Positions 41,904-51,973 of a stretch of 64,000 bases of DNA are shown piece after piece. The position numbers were made by a program, and so were the translations under genes. The stretch is from Mycobacterium sp. UM_WGJ (GTDB lineage: Bacteria > Actinomycetota > Actinomycetes > Mycobacteriales > Mycobacteriaceae). The stretch is from positions 1 to 64,000 of the forward strand of contig NZ_AUWR01000016.1 of assembly GCF_000455125.1 (NCBI RefSeq), written 5' to 3'. Position 1 is the first letter of the stretch. Every line of letters starts with the position of its first letter. The notes under the pieces were generated by a model. The model saw nothing but the letters and a program-made list of their open reading frames with translations, was not told where the DNA came from and did no database searches.

Positions 41904-43298
41904 TCACGCCGAGATCTTCTCGGCGTCGACCCGAACCCGGTCGCCTCGGCTGCCGCGTGGCCGGCGGACATACATCACCCAGGTCAAACCCGCAACGGCG
42001 CAGTAGGACGCCAGAAACACCCAGAATGCCGGGGTCTCGGACCCGAAGCTGGCGTAGGCCTGACGCAGGATCAGGTTGATGGCGACCCCGCCGAGCCCGC
42101 CGACTGCGGTGGCAAACCCGATCAAAGCGCCGGAATGTGAACGCGCCCAATGCCGGCGCTCGGCTTCGTCGGCGTCCAGCGAGCGACTGCGGGCCTCGAA
42201 GATCGACGGGATCATCTTCAGCACTGATCCGTTGCCCATCCCGGCAAGGATGAACAGCACCATGAATGCGGCGATGTAGATCGCGATCGTCGATGTGGTC
42301 GCGCGGGTAGTGTGGTCGTCGATGGTGCTGGTCACCACCAGCACGGCGGACGCCAGAATCATGCCGAGGAACACCACCAGGGTGATGCGGCCCCCGCCGC
42401 GGCGGTCGGCCACCCGGCCGCCGTAGATGCGGGCCAAGGCGCCCAACAGTGGGCCCAGGAACGCGATTCGCGCGGCATAGAGTGCCGCCTCGGCGGGACT
42501 GTGGCCGGCCTTTTCGAAGGTGACGTGCAGCACCTGGGCGAACGCGAAGGCGAAGCCGATGAACGAGCCGAACGCTGCGCAGTACAACGCCGAGACGATC
42601 CAGCTGTCCGGGACCGCCAGGATCGACCGAATGCTGCCGACCTCTTCCTTGCCGTGGTCGAGGTTGTCCATCCACAGTGCCGCGCAGGTGCCCACCACGG
42701 CAAGCAGGACCAGGTAGACCGAGCAGACCAACTCCGGCTTGGTGTTGCCGACGGTGGCCAGGACCAGGAGGCCGACGAGCTGGATGGCTGCCACCCCGAG
42801 GTTGCCGATGCCGCCGCACAGTCCGAGGGCGACGCCCTTGAGACGCTGAGGATAGAAGGCGTCGACGTTGGCCAGGGAGGCGGCGTAGTTGCCGCCGCCC
42901 AGGCCGGTCAGCGCAGCGCACACCAGATACATCCACAGCGGTTGGCCGGGGTTGAGGAGCAACAGCAGTGTCCCGGCGGTCGGAATCAGCAAGATCAGTG
43001 ACGAGGCCACCGCCCAGTTGCGGCCGCCGAATTTTGCGGTGGCGCGAACGTAGGGGACGCGGACGCATCCGCCGACCAGAGTGGCGACCGCGGCCAGCAG
43101 CAGTTTGTCGCCGGCCTTGATGCCATAGACCGACTCGGGCATGAACAGCACCACTACCGACCACAGCGACCAGATCGAGAACGCGACATGCGTACTGGCG
43201 GTAGACCAGATCAGGTTGCGGCGTGCGATGGCGGCATTGCCGGCCTCCCAGGCTGCGCTGTCCTCAGGATCGAAATTGGTGATGTGGCCGTTGCTCAT
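41904..43298 (-). CDS. Nitrate/nitrite transporter, NarK family, second copy
   Basis: A 464-residue major-facilitator protein paralogous to narK3 (39217-40608), of nearly equal length and with the same N-terminus pattern (DPEDSAAWEAGN, IARRNLIWST). Signatures LGGGNYAASLANVDAFYP and GMGNGSVLKMIPSIFEARS are intact. It is the first gene of a unit narK-winged helix-chelatase, paralleling narK3-nnaR. A 226-bp gap (43299-43524) separates it from the bicarbonate transporter gene upstream on the same strand; no obvious site was seen there. Probably nitrate uptake or nitrite export under a different condition from copy one. Confidence 0.88.
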   Translation of the reverse strand: MSNGHITNFDPEDSAAWEAGNAAIARRNLIWSTASTHVAFSIWSLWSVVVLFMPESVYGIKAGDKLLLAAVATLVGGCVRVPYVRATAKFGGRNWAVASSLILLIPTAGTLLLLLNPGQPLWMYLVCAALTGLGGGNYAASLANVDAFYPQRLKGVALGLCGGIGNLGVAAIQLVGLLVLATVGNTKPELVCSVYLVLLAVVGTCAALWMDNLDHGKEEVGSIRSILAVPDSWIVSALYCAAFGSFIGFAFAFAQVLHVTFEKAGHSPAEAALYAARIAFLGPLLGALARIYGGRVADRRGGGRITLVVFLGMILASAVLVVTSTIDDHTTRATTSTIAIYIAAFMVLFILAGMGNGSVLKMIPSIFEARSRSLDADEAERRHWARSHSGALIGFATAVGGLGGVAINLILRQAYASFGSETPAFWVFLASYCAVAGLTWVMYVRRPRGSRGDRVRVDAEKISA

Positions 43299-43524
43299 GC
43301 GATCTCCTCGGGATCCGGGCCACCGCCACGCGCAGAATCTCGCATCACGATGGACGGTGTGCGAACCTACCGGCCCGATCTGGCAAGTGGCAGAGCGGAA
43401 CCTGAAAATGAGGTGGACTCAAGGAATTTGAGTGGCCCGCATCACGTATTGGACGCGCGCGCAGGATATTTCGCCTGGTTGACCGAGCGAGTGGAGAAGC
43501 GTTGCGTTCGGTTGGAAGCTTCTG

Positions 43525-44748
43525 TCAGCTGACTGGAAGCCAGATGTTGACGGCCTTCGAAATCTGCAGATAGAGCGGTATCCCGATGGTCACGTTGTAG
43601 GAGAACGTCAGGCCCAAGGATGCGGCCAGGGGTACCGTCGGACTGGCCTCGGGGATCGCCATTCGCTGCACCGCCGGCACGGCGATGTAGGACGCCGCAC
43701 CGCACAGCACTGCGAAGAGCACGTAGCTGCCGGCCTCGAAAGGGGTGCCGGTGATTTGCGCGTAGGTGTGGATGATGAAAATTCCAGCGATCGCAAAGAG
43801 GTTGGGCGCCAACAATCCAAAGGCGATCAAGCCGCGTCCCGCCGACCGCAGGTCCTTGAGCTTGCGGGAGGCTGTCATCCCCATCTCGAGCAGGAAGAGG
43901 CACAGCATCCCCTGGAACGCGGTGACGAAGACATGATCGCCGTCCTCGATGACCGAAGCGCCCTGCAGGCGGCCGACGAAGCCGATAACGATCCCACCGA
44001 ACAGCAGGTACAGCCCCGGGTTGAGCAGCACCTCTCGCAACAGCGCTCCGCTGGGCGGCGCCGAGGATGTAGTCGACATCGCAGCGCTCGGCTGGGCATG
44101 CTCCCGCCTTTCCAGCGCGAGGTCGATCTCGTCTTGGATGTGCCCTGTTGTGGTGTGCGCTGCGCTCATAAGGGCGGAGGCGGTGACGAGCTGTCGGCTG
44201 GCCTTTTTCTTCTTCTTCTTGTAGCCGGGTTCGTCGGCCATGTTGCCCTGCGCGTCCATCCCGCGTGCCCGCAACCGTGACACCAGGATCAGGGCCACGA
44301 TGCAGCCCGGAATCTCCATGACGGCCAGCATTACCGGCATGTAGGCGTCGAACGCTATGTCCAAAGTGGCGAGTACGCCAAGGCAGGTGGCGAACGTGCC
44401 GGCGGAGTCCGACCCGTAATACCCGGCGACGGTGGCTCGGTCGATACGTCTCATCTTGGTCATCCGGGTCAGCAACCAGTAGGCGACGAATCCGATGATC
44501 AAGTTGGTGGCGAAGCCCAGCACGATGAAGCCCAGAACGCCGCCGATGCTCGACGAGTCGACGGTCGCGAGCTCTTCGCCGCCGCGCCAGCCGATGGCCA
44601 GCAGCAAATACAACGTCAAGCCCTGATACAGGACGTAGGGGAACTCGAACTTGATCTTCAGCAGCGGGATGAGGAAGCCCATGTAGAAGAAAAGCAACAG
44701 TGGCTTGAACAAGTTGTGGGTGAAGTTGTGCCAAAACTCGTACAGCAT
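43525..44748 (-). CDS. Sodium-dependent bicarbonate transporter, SbtA family
   Basis: A 407-residue polytopic protein. Hydrophobic helices flank a hydrophilic central loop (about residues 165-240) with a run of six Lys (GYKKKKKKASRQ) and an Asp/Glu-rich end. The second half begins LLREVLLNPGLYLLFGGIVI, a signature of SbtA (formerly DUF897), followed by LGLTFSYNVTIGIPLYLQIS near the C-terminus. It would import bicarbonate with sodium, useful for carboxylases such as those of fatty-acid synthesis. The ATG at 44748 follows only a weak ribosome site. No equivalent is known to me in this part of the M. tuberculosis map. A 441-bp upstream region holds a duplicated hairpin element. Confidence 0.85.
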   Translation of the reverse strand: MLYEFWHNFTHNLFKPLLLFFYMGFLIPLLKIKFEFPYVLYQGLTLYLLLAIGWRGGEELATVDSSSIGGVLGFIVLGFATNLIIGFVAYWLLTRMTKMRRIDRATVAGYYGSDSAGTFATCLGVLATLDIAFDAYMPVMLAVMEIPGCIVALILVSRLRARGMDAQGNMADEPGYKKKKKKASRQLVTASALMSAAHTTTGHIQDEIDLALERREHAQPSAAMSTTSSAPPSGALLREVLLNPGLYLLFGGIVIGFVGRLQGASVIEDGDHVFVTAFQGMLCLFLLEMGMTASRKLKDLRSAGRGLIAFGLLAPNLFAIAGIFIIHTYAQITGTPFEAGSYVLFAVLCGAASYIAVPAVQRMAIPEASPTVPLAASLGLTFSYNVTIGIPLYLQISKAVNIWLPVS

Positions 44749-44905
44749 GAGGGTGCGTCTTTCGAGAGGGGGACCGCCAGGGCCGGGGCAAGCTGTGACG
44801 GTCACACCATAAGGCCACACGCGTTAGTTAGCGCCTCGAAGTAGGGCCCCTGCGACGATTGGCAGCAGAGTGGCAGGGAGTCACAAAATCCGGCCTTGCC
44901 CCCGG

Positions 44906-45011
44906 AATGTCTCCACGCGGGGCGAGGGGCGCCGATACGGCCACGATGGCGAATATGCCCAGCTCAGAGCGCTGAAAAATTGTCTCCCGGGGGCGGCAAG
45001 CGCCGATACGT
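44906..45011 (-). ncRNA. Candidate tandem structured 5'-UTR element of the bicarbonate transporter gene
   Basis: The 441-bp gap between the transporter (start 44748) and the acetyltransferase stop (45190) contains a directly repeated block. Read on the plus strand, each block has TGTCTCC (44908 and 44981), a 4-6 base spacer, GGCG-N5-CGCC (44921-44933 and 44992-45004) and GATACG. The stems are identical while the five-base loops differ (AGGGG, GCAAG). A candidate minus-strand promoter, TTGAAG-N18-TTAACT (45083-45054), would place both copies inside a leader of about 300 nt. Tandem aptamer-like RNA or two protein-binding DNA sites are both possible. A 96-codon frame here (44881-45171) lacks coding character. 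Confidence 0.4.
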
Positions 45012-45189
45012 GCGGTCGTGACCCGGTTTTCCGGTGAGGTCCACGCAATATTAAGTTAACAATCAATCTGGGCGACGCTTCAATCGCACGGCCGATTCTT
45101 ATGAACATCCGGAGAAAGGGTGCGGTTCGGCCCGGGTACGTCCAGTCGCCGCCCATACACGGCGCATCCACCCTCCGTTAACCGTGCGG

Positions 45190-45744
<555 letters not shown>

Positions 45745-46641
45745 CTACCAGGCCGAGCGTGCGGCGGGGTGCTGGCGGGGCCGAGACCAGTGCATCCGTA
45801 CGGTCTGTCCGGGCCGGACCTGGGCCAACGTGTCGATGTCGTCGTCGACCACCACCCCGACCACCGGGTAGGCGCCGGTCACCGGATGGTCGGGTCCCAG
45901 GATTATCGGGAAGCCGTTCGGCAAGATCTGGATGGCGCCCCGGTCGGTACCCTCGGCGGGCAATTGCCTTTCCGGCCAACGGTATTCCAGCGGCATCCCC
46001 ACCAAGCGCATGCCGACGCGGTCGCTGCGGTTACTCACCAGCCAATTGGTGCGCACCATAATGTCGGGGTCGACAAACCAGTCGTCGCGTGGGCCGGGTG
46101 TCACCCGCAACTCGACCACGTCGTCGGGGATGGTCGCCACCGGCGCCTGGTCGATCTCGGGGAAGTGGCCGGTCCGTTCGCCGATCTGCAGCACGTCGCC
46201 GTCACGCAACGGGGCGGGGCCGATCTCGCCCATCACGTCGTAACTGCGGGAACCCAGCACCGGGGTGACATCGATGCCGCCTCGCACCGCCAGATAGCTG
46301 CGCAGTCCCGACCGCGGCCTGCCCAAGGAGACCACCTGGCCGTCGCGGACGTGCTGGATGCTGTTGGTGCCGAAGCTGACTCCGTTGACATCGGGTTCGG
46401 TGTCGGCGCCGGTGACCGCGATGTCGACGTCTCCGCCGTGGACTCGCACGGACAATCCGCCGAATGCCACCTCGATGGTGGCTCGATCGTCGGGATTGGC
46501 CAGCAGCCGGTTGGCCAACTTGTGCGAGCGGCGGTCGGCAGCGCCGGACGGGCTGACTCCGAGGTGGCCCATCCCGGCCCGGCCCAGATCTTCGACCAAA
46601 GCCAGCGGGCCGGTGTGCAGCACTTCCAGGGTGGTTGTCAT
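45745..46641 (-). CDS. pxpC: 5-oxoprolinase subunit C-type / KipA-like carboxylase-domain protein (Rv0263c-like)
   Basis: A 298-residue biotin-dependent carboxyltransferase-like protein. Motifs: [20 protein letters not shown] at the N-terminus, [31 protein letters not shown] and [19 protein letters not shown], then [20 protein letters not shown]. With PxpB it forms part of a bacterial 5-oxoprolinase; in Bacillus the homologues KipA/KipI modulate a sensor kinase. The ATG at 46641 lies five bases after the pxpB stop, so the pair is co-translated. The longer open frame upstream is antisense-type noise over pxpB. Confidence 0.9.
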   Translation of the reverse strand: MTTTLEVLHTGPLALVEDLGRAGMGHLGVSPSGAADRRSHKLANRLLANPDDRATIEVAFGGLSVRVHGGDVDIAVTGADTEPDVNGVSFGTNSIQHVRDGQVVSLGRPRSGLRSYLAVRGGIDVTPVLGSRSYDVMGEIGPAPLRDGDVLQIGERTGHFPEIDQAPVATIPDDVVELRVTPGPRDDWFVDPDIMVRTNWLVSNRSDRVGMRLVGMPLEYRWPERQLPAEGTDRGAIQILPNGFPIILGPDHPVTGAYPVVGVVVDDDIDTLAQVRPGQTVRMHWSRPRQHPAARSAW

Positions 46642-46646
46642 GGCGG

Positions 46647-47303
46647 TCACGCAGCCCGGAATCGCACCGACAGGCCCGGGGTCAACAGCGCCGGGGCGGG
46701 CCGCTCCAGATCCCACAACACGGCGTCGGTGTGGCCGATCACCTGCCAACCGCCGGGCCACGGACGCGGATAGATGCCGCTGAACTGGCCGGCCAGCGCA
46801 ACCGAGCCGGCCGGAACCGGACGCAACTCGGCGCGCCGGGGCACCTGCAGCCGGGGGTCGCCGCCGAGCAGGTAGGCGAAACCCGGAGTGGATCCGCCGA
46901 ACCCCACCAACCAGGGCGTCGCGGTATGGGCATTGATGACCTGGGCGACGCTCAGGCCGGTGTGTTCGGCCACCTCGGCCAGGTCCGGCCCGTCGTAGAT
47001 GACGTCGACAATCACGTCTGCGGTGCCCTCGGGGGCGCGCATCCGGACAGCGTCCCGGTCGACGTCCAGGGTCGTCAGGCGCCGCCGGACACCGGCCCGG
47101 TACCTGGGCGCGGCCAGTTTCACCAACACCGTGTGGGACGCCGGGACTACGTCGACAACGCCGGGCAGCGCGGCGGAACGTATTGCCGCGGTCCATGCCA
47201 GCACGTCGGTGGTGGAGTCGAACTGCAGCAGCAGGGCGCTGTCGCCGTAGTCGAGGACCACGTCGGTCTTGGTGAAATCGTTGAAATCCAATGCCACGCT
47301 CAT
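46647..47303 (-). CDS. pxpB: 5-oxoprolinase subunit B-type / KipI-like protein (Rv0264c-like)
   Basis: A 218-residue allophanate-hydrolase subunit-1-like protein. It begins with [13 protein letters not shown], then [14 protein letters not shown] in the N-terminal lobe. The cyclophilin-like lobe contains [20 protein letters not shown] and [20 protein letters not shown], typical of KipI/PxpB. It pairs with the downstream PxpC. The ATG at 47303 gives the family N-terminus; upstream in-frame codons are unsupported. Gap of 96 bp to fecB2 upstream. Confidence 0.9.
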   Translation of the reverse strand: MSVALDFNDFTKTDVVLDYGDSALLLQFDSTTDVLAWTAAIRSAALPGVVDVVPASHTVLVKLAAPRYRAGVRRRLTTLDVDRDAVRMRAPEGTADVIVDVIYDGPDLAEVAEHTGLSVAQVINAHTATPWLVGFGGSTPGFAYLLGGDPRLQVPRRAELRPVPAGSVALAGQFSGIYPRPWPGGWQVIGHTDAVLWDLERPAPALLTPGLSVRFRAA

Positions 47304-47399
47304 GCCACGACCGTAGCCCCGAATGACGCCCAATAGTGACGTAGAACACAATTCTGCGGGGTATGCCAGAAGGGTCTTACGGAACGCGCAGAGTCGGCC

Positions 47400-48347
47400 C
47401 TAGCCAGTGATCTTGGCGATGAGCGCGGGCAGCTGCGCTGCCACCAGCGGATAGCTCAGCGGCGAGGCGAAGGCGATCGCGCCGGCCTGATCCTTGGTTG
47501 TGAAGACGCTGCGAGACTCGAACCCGGCGATGTCGCGATCGGCCAGCAGCGCCGCCCGTTCCTCGTCGCTCTCGGTGGTCCAGATCAGCACATCCGCGGC
47601 GCCGAGCGTGGCGCCGATCCGCCCGTGCTCGATCACCGGGGATGCCTCCGCGACGGTCAACCCCATCTGAGTCAGAAAGGCGGTTCGCCAGCCGGTGGCG
47701 GCGCTGACATCGCCCTGGTCCAGTCGGCCTGCCAGCAGCAGCACCTTCTTGCCCTTGAAGCCGGGGCGCGCAGCGGCGACGTCGGTGAACGCGCCGTCGA
47801 CGCCGTCGATCAGCGACTGCATCTGCTGACCGCGATGCACGGCTTTGCCGATGGCGGCGGCCTGAACCTTCCAGGGCTCGAAGAAGGCGTCACCACCGGA
47901 CTGCGGCACGGTCGGCGCGATCGCCGACAGCTTCTGATAGGTGTCGGCATCCACCCCGGCGTTTGTCGCGATGATCAGATCCGGCTTGAGGTCGGCGATC
48001 TGGGCGACCGCGATCCCGTTGTCCAACTCCAGCACCACCGGCTTGGCGTCCCCGAGCTGTCGCTGCGCCCAGGGCCACACCGCGAACGGCTGATCGCCGA
48101 ACCAATTGGTCACCGCGATCGGAACGACACCGACCGCCAGTAGGTCGTCTTGACCGGTGTATCCGGCGCACACCACCCGGCTGGGCGGCTCCGGGACGGT
48201 GGTCTCACCAAAGATATGGGCGATGGTGACCGGCCCGGGTGCGCCGTCGTCGGGCTGCTCGCGCGATGAGCAGGTGGTCAGGAGCGCGGTGGCACCGGCC
48301 GCGCCGCAGAGGCCGAAGAAACCGCGCCGGCTCCACTGGTCTCGCAT
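47400..48347 (-). CDS. fecB2: FecB2-like iron/haem ABC-type substrate-binding lipoprotein
   Basis: A 315-residue substrate-binding protein of the FecB/BtuF fold. The N-terminus RDQWSRRGFFGLCGAAGATA has a twin-Arg motif and is followed by a lipobox (LTTC, Cys about residue 26), so it is probably an exported lipid-anchored protein. TTVPEPPSRVVCAGYTGQDD and IADLKPDLIIATNAGVDADT are typical of the family. Rv0265c homologues bind siderophore or haem. Here it sits inside the 5-oxoprolinase operon, 20 bp downstream of oplA, which is unexpected for an iron-uptake protein; no permease or ATPase genes are nearby. Confidence 0.9.
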   Translation of the reverse strand: MRDQWSRRGFFGLCGAAGATALLTTCSSREQPDDGAPGPVTIAHIFGETTVPEPPSRVVCAGYTGQDDLLAVGVVPIAVTNWFGDQPFAVWPWAQRQLGDAKPVVLELDNGIAVAQIADLKPDLIIATNAGVDADTYQKLSAIAPTVPQSGGDAFFEPWKVQAAAIGKAVHRGQQMQSLIDGVDGAFTDVAAARPGFKGKKVLLLAGRLDQGDVSAATGWRTAFLTQMGLTVAEASPVIEHGRIGATLGAADVLIWTTESDEERAALLADRDIAGFESRSVFTTKDQAGAIAFASPLSYPLVAAQLPALIAKITG

Positions 48348-48367
48348 CGCGTGAGATTAACCCGCGA

Positions 48368-51300
48368 TCAGGCGGGCTCGCCATACCCGCCGCCGCCGGG
48401 GGTCTCGATCACCAGCACGTCGCCGGGACCTAAGTCGGTGGAATCGCAGCCGGCCAGCTCGGTCACCGAGCCGTCCGCGCGTTCCACCCGGTTGCGTCCC
48501 AAGCCGCCGGATTGGCCGCCGGCCATACCGTAGGGCGCGACTCGCCGGTGCCCGGTCAGCACACTGACGGTCATCGGCTCGCGGAACTCGATCCTGCGCA
48601 CGCCGCCGTCGCCGCCGTGCCAGCGACCGGCTCCTCCGCTGCCGTGCCGGATCGCGTACTCGCGCAACAACACTGGGTAACGCATCTCCAGCACTTCGGG
48701 GTCGGTGAGCCGTGAGTTGGTCATGTGGGTCTGCACCACCGAGGCGCCGTCGAAACCTTCGCCGGCCCCGGACCCGCAGCCCAGCGTCTCGTAGTACTGG
48801 TGGTCGGCGTTGCCGAACGTGACATTGTTCATCGTCCCGGAACCCTCGGCCTGCACCCGAAGTGCGGCCAGCAGAGCCCCGGTGATGGCCTGGGAGGTCT
48901 CGACGTTTCCGGCGACCACCGCGGCCGGGTAGGCCGGCGACAACAGGGTGCCGTCCGGGATCGTGATCTGTAGCGGGCGCAGGCACCCGTCGTTGATCGG
49001 GATGTCGTCGGCTACCAGCGTGCGGAACACGTAGAGCACGGCGGCGGTGGCAACCGATGATGGCGCGTTGAAGTTCGTGGCCAACTGCGGCGAGGTCCCG
49101 GCGAAGTCGATGGTGGCACCGCGTGCCGCGCGGTCCACGGAAACCCGCACCGCGATCGTCGCGCCGGAGTCCATCTCATAGCGGTACTCGCCGTCGTCGA
49201 GGGAATCGATGACCCGGCGCACCGCCTCCTCGGCGTTGTCCTGGACGTGGCGCATATAGGCCTGCACGACGTCCAGACCGAAATGGGAGATCATCGACCG
49301 GATCTCGTCGATACCCTTCTGGTTGGCGGCGACTTGTGCACGCAGATCCGCGAGGTTGGTGTCGGGACTGCGCGAGGCGTACGTCGCCGCGGTGAGAAGG
49401 TCCCGGGTCGGTGTCTCACGAAAGTGGCCGTCGTCGACCAACAGCCAGTTGTCGAACAGCACGCCTTCCTCGACCACGGACCGGCTGTCCGCGGGCATGG
49501 AACCGGGTGTGGTGCCCCCGATCTCGGCATGGTGACCGCGCGAGGCCACAAAGAACAACACCGGGTCGTCCGGCCCCGCGGCTTGGGCGTACACCGGAGT
49601 GACGACGGTGATGTCGGGCAGGTGGGTGCCGCCGTGATACGGGTCGTTGACCGCATAGACCTGGCCGGGCCGCATCGTCGACGCCCGGCGGGCGATGACC
49701 TCCTTGACCGTGGCGCCCATCGATCCCAGATGCACCGGGATATGCGGTGCATTGGCCACCAGACAGCCATCGGCGTCGAACAATGCGCAGGAGAAGTCCA
49801 GCCGCTCACGGATATTGACCGATTGGGCGGTTGCCTCCAGCCGGGTTCCCATCTGCTCGGCGATGGCCATGAACAGGTTGTTGAAGATCTCCAGCAACAC
49901 CGGATCGGCCGCGGTTCCGGCGGCGGCAACCGGTGCGGGCGCGGCCAGCCGTTGCAGCACCAGTTGGCCGTCGGCGGTGAGCTGGGCCTGCCAACCGTCG
50001 TCGACGACAGTGGTGGCGTTGTCCTCGGCGATGACGGCCGGCCCGACCACCACGTCGGTGATGGCGTCTCGCTGGTGTAGCGGCGCGTCAGTCCAGGCAC
50101 CGCCGGCGTAGAGGCGCACGACTTCAACGGGTTGACGGGATGCCTCGGCATCGTTTCGCCCGAACAGTTCGGGTTGCTCGGTGAGCCCGGTCGCCTCGAC
50201 CGAAACCGCCTCGGCGATCAGCGCACGCTCCATCAGGAACGAGTACATGCCGCGGTGGATCTCTTCGAACGCCGCTGTCATCGAAGCGATGTCGCCGAGC
50301 TCGACCGGGATCGAGGTGTCGGTGCCCTGGTAGCGAAGGTGCACCCGGCGTATCACGTGGGTCTGGTCGGCCGGAATGTGCTGGGCGGCGAGCTCGCCGC
50401 GTGCCTGCCCCTCCAGGTTGTCGGCGACCTGCTCCAATCCCGCGAGGGCGGTGTAATCCAGCTCGGTCTCGACGGCGCGCTCGCGGATCACGGTGGTGTC
50501 GGCCAAGCCGATTCCGAGTGCGGAGAGCACGCCCGCCATCGGCGGCACCAACACCGTACGGATGCCGAGTTCGTCGGCCACCGCGCACGCGTGCTGTCCG
50601 CCGGCACCCCCGAAGGTGGTCAAAGCGTATCGGGTGATGTCGTGTCCCCGGGCCACCGAGATCTTCTTGACCGCGTTGGCCATGTTGGCCACCGCGATGC
50701 GGAGAAACCCTTCGGCGACCTGCTCGGGGCTGCGGTCATCGCCTGTGGCGGAGAGGATTTCGTTGGCCAGCTCGGCGAAGGAGTGCCTCACCACCGCTGC
50801 GTCCAGCGGCTCGTCGCCGGCCGGTCCGAACACCGCCGGGAAATGGGCGGGCTGGATACGGCCCAGCATGACGTTGGCGTCGGTGACGGTCAACGGCCCC
50901 CCGCGCCGGTAGCAAGCAGGTCCCGGGTCGGCGCCCGCCGACTCCGGCCCCACCCGATAGCGGCTGCCGTCGAAGTGCAGGATCGAGCCGCCGCCCGCAG
51001 CGACGGTGTGGATGTGCAGCATCGGCGCCCGCAGTCGCACACCGGCAACCTCGGTGGTGAACACCCGCTCGTATCCGCCGGAAGCACTGTAATGCGATAC
51101 GTCGGTGGAGGTTCCGCCCATGTCGAAACCGATCACCGAGTCGAAGCCGGCCAACGCCGACATCCGAACCATGCCGACGATTCCGCCGGCCGGACCGGAC
51201 AGGATCGCGTCCTTGCCGCGGAAATGATCTGCCGCCGCCAGGCCCCCGTTGGACTGCATGAACATCAGTCGCACGCCGGTGAGTTGGTCGGCCACTTGGG

Positions 51301-51970
51301 CCACATAGCGGCGCAGTACCGGTGACAGGTAGGAGTCGACGACGGCGGTATCGCCACGGGGGATCAGCTTCGGCAGTGGACTCACCTCAGATGACAGCGA
51401 GATCTGGGTAAAGCCGATCTCGCGGGCCAGCTCGCCGATCACCCTTTCATGCAAAGGATTTCGATAACTGTGCAGGCATACCACCGCGCACGCGCGGATA
51501 CCGTCGGCATGCGCGTCCCGCAGCTGTGCGGCCACGGCCTCCACGTCCGGTTCCTGTAGCACGGTCCCGTCGGCGGCCACGCGCTCATCGACTTCGACGG
51601 TGCGTTCGTAGAGTTGCTCGGGCAGCACGATCTGCCGGTCGAAGATGTGTGGCCGATTCTGATAGGCGATGCGCAGGGCATCGCCGAAACCACGCGTGAT
51701 GACCAACAGGGTTCGCTCCCCGGCGCGCTCCAGCAGCGCGTTGGTGGCTACCGTCGTGCCCATCCGAACCGCGCCGATCAACCCGGCCGGGATCGGCGCG
51801 TCGCCCTCGATCTGTAGCAGGGCGCGGATACCGGCCACCGCCGCGTCGCGGTACTGCTCAGGATTCTCCGAGAGGAGCTTGTGGGTGAGCAGGCGCCCGT
51901 CGGGGCGGCGGGCCACGATGTCGGTGAACGTGCCGCCCCGGTCGATCCAGAACTGCCAGGTAGCCACCAC
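48368..51970 (-). CDS. oplA: 5-oxoprolinase (ATP-hydrolysing), OplA
   Basis: A 1200-residue enzyme converting 5-oxo-L-proline to glutamate with ATP. The N-terminal HyuA-like part includes [19 protein letters not shown] (nucleotide-binding motif), [20 protein letters not shown] and [19 protein letters not shown]. From about residue 690 the HyuB-like part follows, with [40 protein letters not shown] and [20 protein letters not shown]. The full-length fusion is typical of eukaryotic-type 5-oxoprolinases. GTG start at 51970 (a second GTG at 51967), three bases after the stop of the regulator gene, so the regulator is in the same transcript. Confidence 0.93.
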   Translation of the reverse strand: MVATWQFWIDRGGTFTDIVARRPDGRLLTHKLLSENPEQYRDAAVAGIRALLQIEGDAPIPAGLIGAVRMGTTVATNALLERAGERTLLVITRGFGDALRIAYQNRPHIFDRQIVLPEQLYERTVEVDERVAADGTVLQEPDVEAVAAQLRDAHADGIRACAVVCLHSYRNPLHERVIGELAREIGFTQISLSSEVSPLPKLIPRGDTAVVDSYLSPVLRRYVAQVADQLTGVRLMFMQSNGGLAAADHFRGKDAILSGPAGGIVGMVRMSALAGFDSVIGFDMGGTSTDVSHYSASGGYERVFTTEVAGVRLRAPMLHIHTVAAGGGSILHFDGSRYRVGPESAGADPGPACYRRGGPLTVTDANVMLGRIQPAHFPAVFGPAGDEPLDAAVVRHSFAELANEILSATGDDRSPEQVAEGFLRIAVANMANAVKKISVARGHDITRYALTTFGGAGGQHACAVADELGIRTVLVPPMAGVLSALGIGLADTTVIRERAVETELDYTALAGLEQVADNLEGQARGELAAQHIPADQTHVIRRVHLRYQGTDTSIPVELGDIASMTAAFEEIHRGMYSFLMERALIAEAVSVEATGLTEQPELFGRNDAEASRQPVEVVRLYAGGAWTDAPLHQRDAITDVVVGPAVIAEDNATTVVDDGWQAQLTADGQLVLQRLAAPAPVAAAGTAADPVLLEIFNNLFMAIAEQMGTRLEATAQSVNIRERLDFSCALFDADGCLVANAPHIPVHLGSMGATVKEVIARRASTMRPGQVYAVNDPYHGGTHLPDITVVTPVYAQAAGPDDPVLFFVASRGHHAEIGGTTPGSMPADSRSVVEEGVLFDNWLLVDDGHFRETPTRDLLTAATYASRSPDTNLADLRAQVAANQKGIDEIRSMISHFGLDVVQAYMRHVQDNAEEAVRRVIDSLDDGEYRYEMDSGATIAVRVSVDRAARGATIDFAGTSPQLATNFNAPSSVATAAVLYVFRTLVADDIPINDGCLRPLQITIPDGTLLSPAYPAAVVAGNVETSQAITGALLAALRVQAEGSGTMNNVTFGNADHQYYETLGCGSGAGEGFDGASVVQTHMTNSRLTDPEVLEMRYPVLLREYAIRHGSGGAGRWHGGDGGVRRIEFREPMTVSVLTGHRRVAPYGMAGGQSGGLGRNRVERADGSVTELAGCDSTDLGPGDVLVIETPGGGGYGEPA

Positions 51971-51973
51971 GAG

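Noticed and set aside
44881-45171. A 96-codon minus-strand frame between the acetyltransferase and the bicarbonate transporter
   Set aside because: No ribosome site, no family resemblance and it runs through the repeated hairpin element; better explained as non-coding leader.
46642-47349. Fusion of pxpB and pxpC into one 534-codon protein
   Set aside because: The upstream part is in a different frame from the clear PxpB sequence; PxpB and PxpC are separate genes with a five-base gap.
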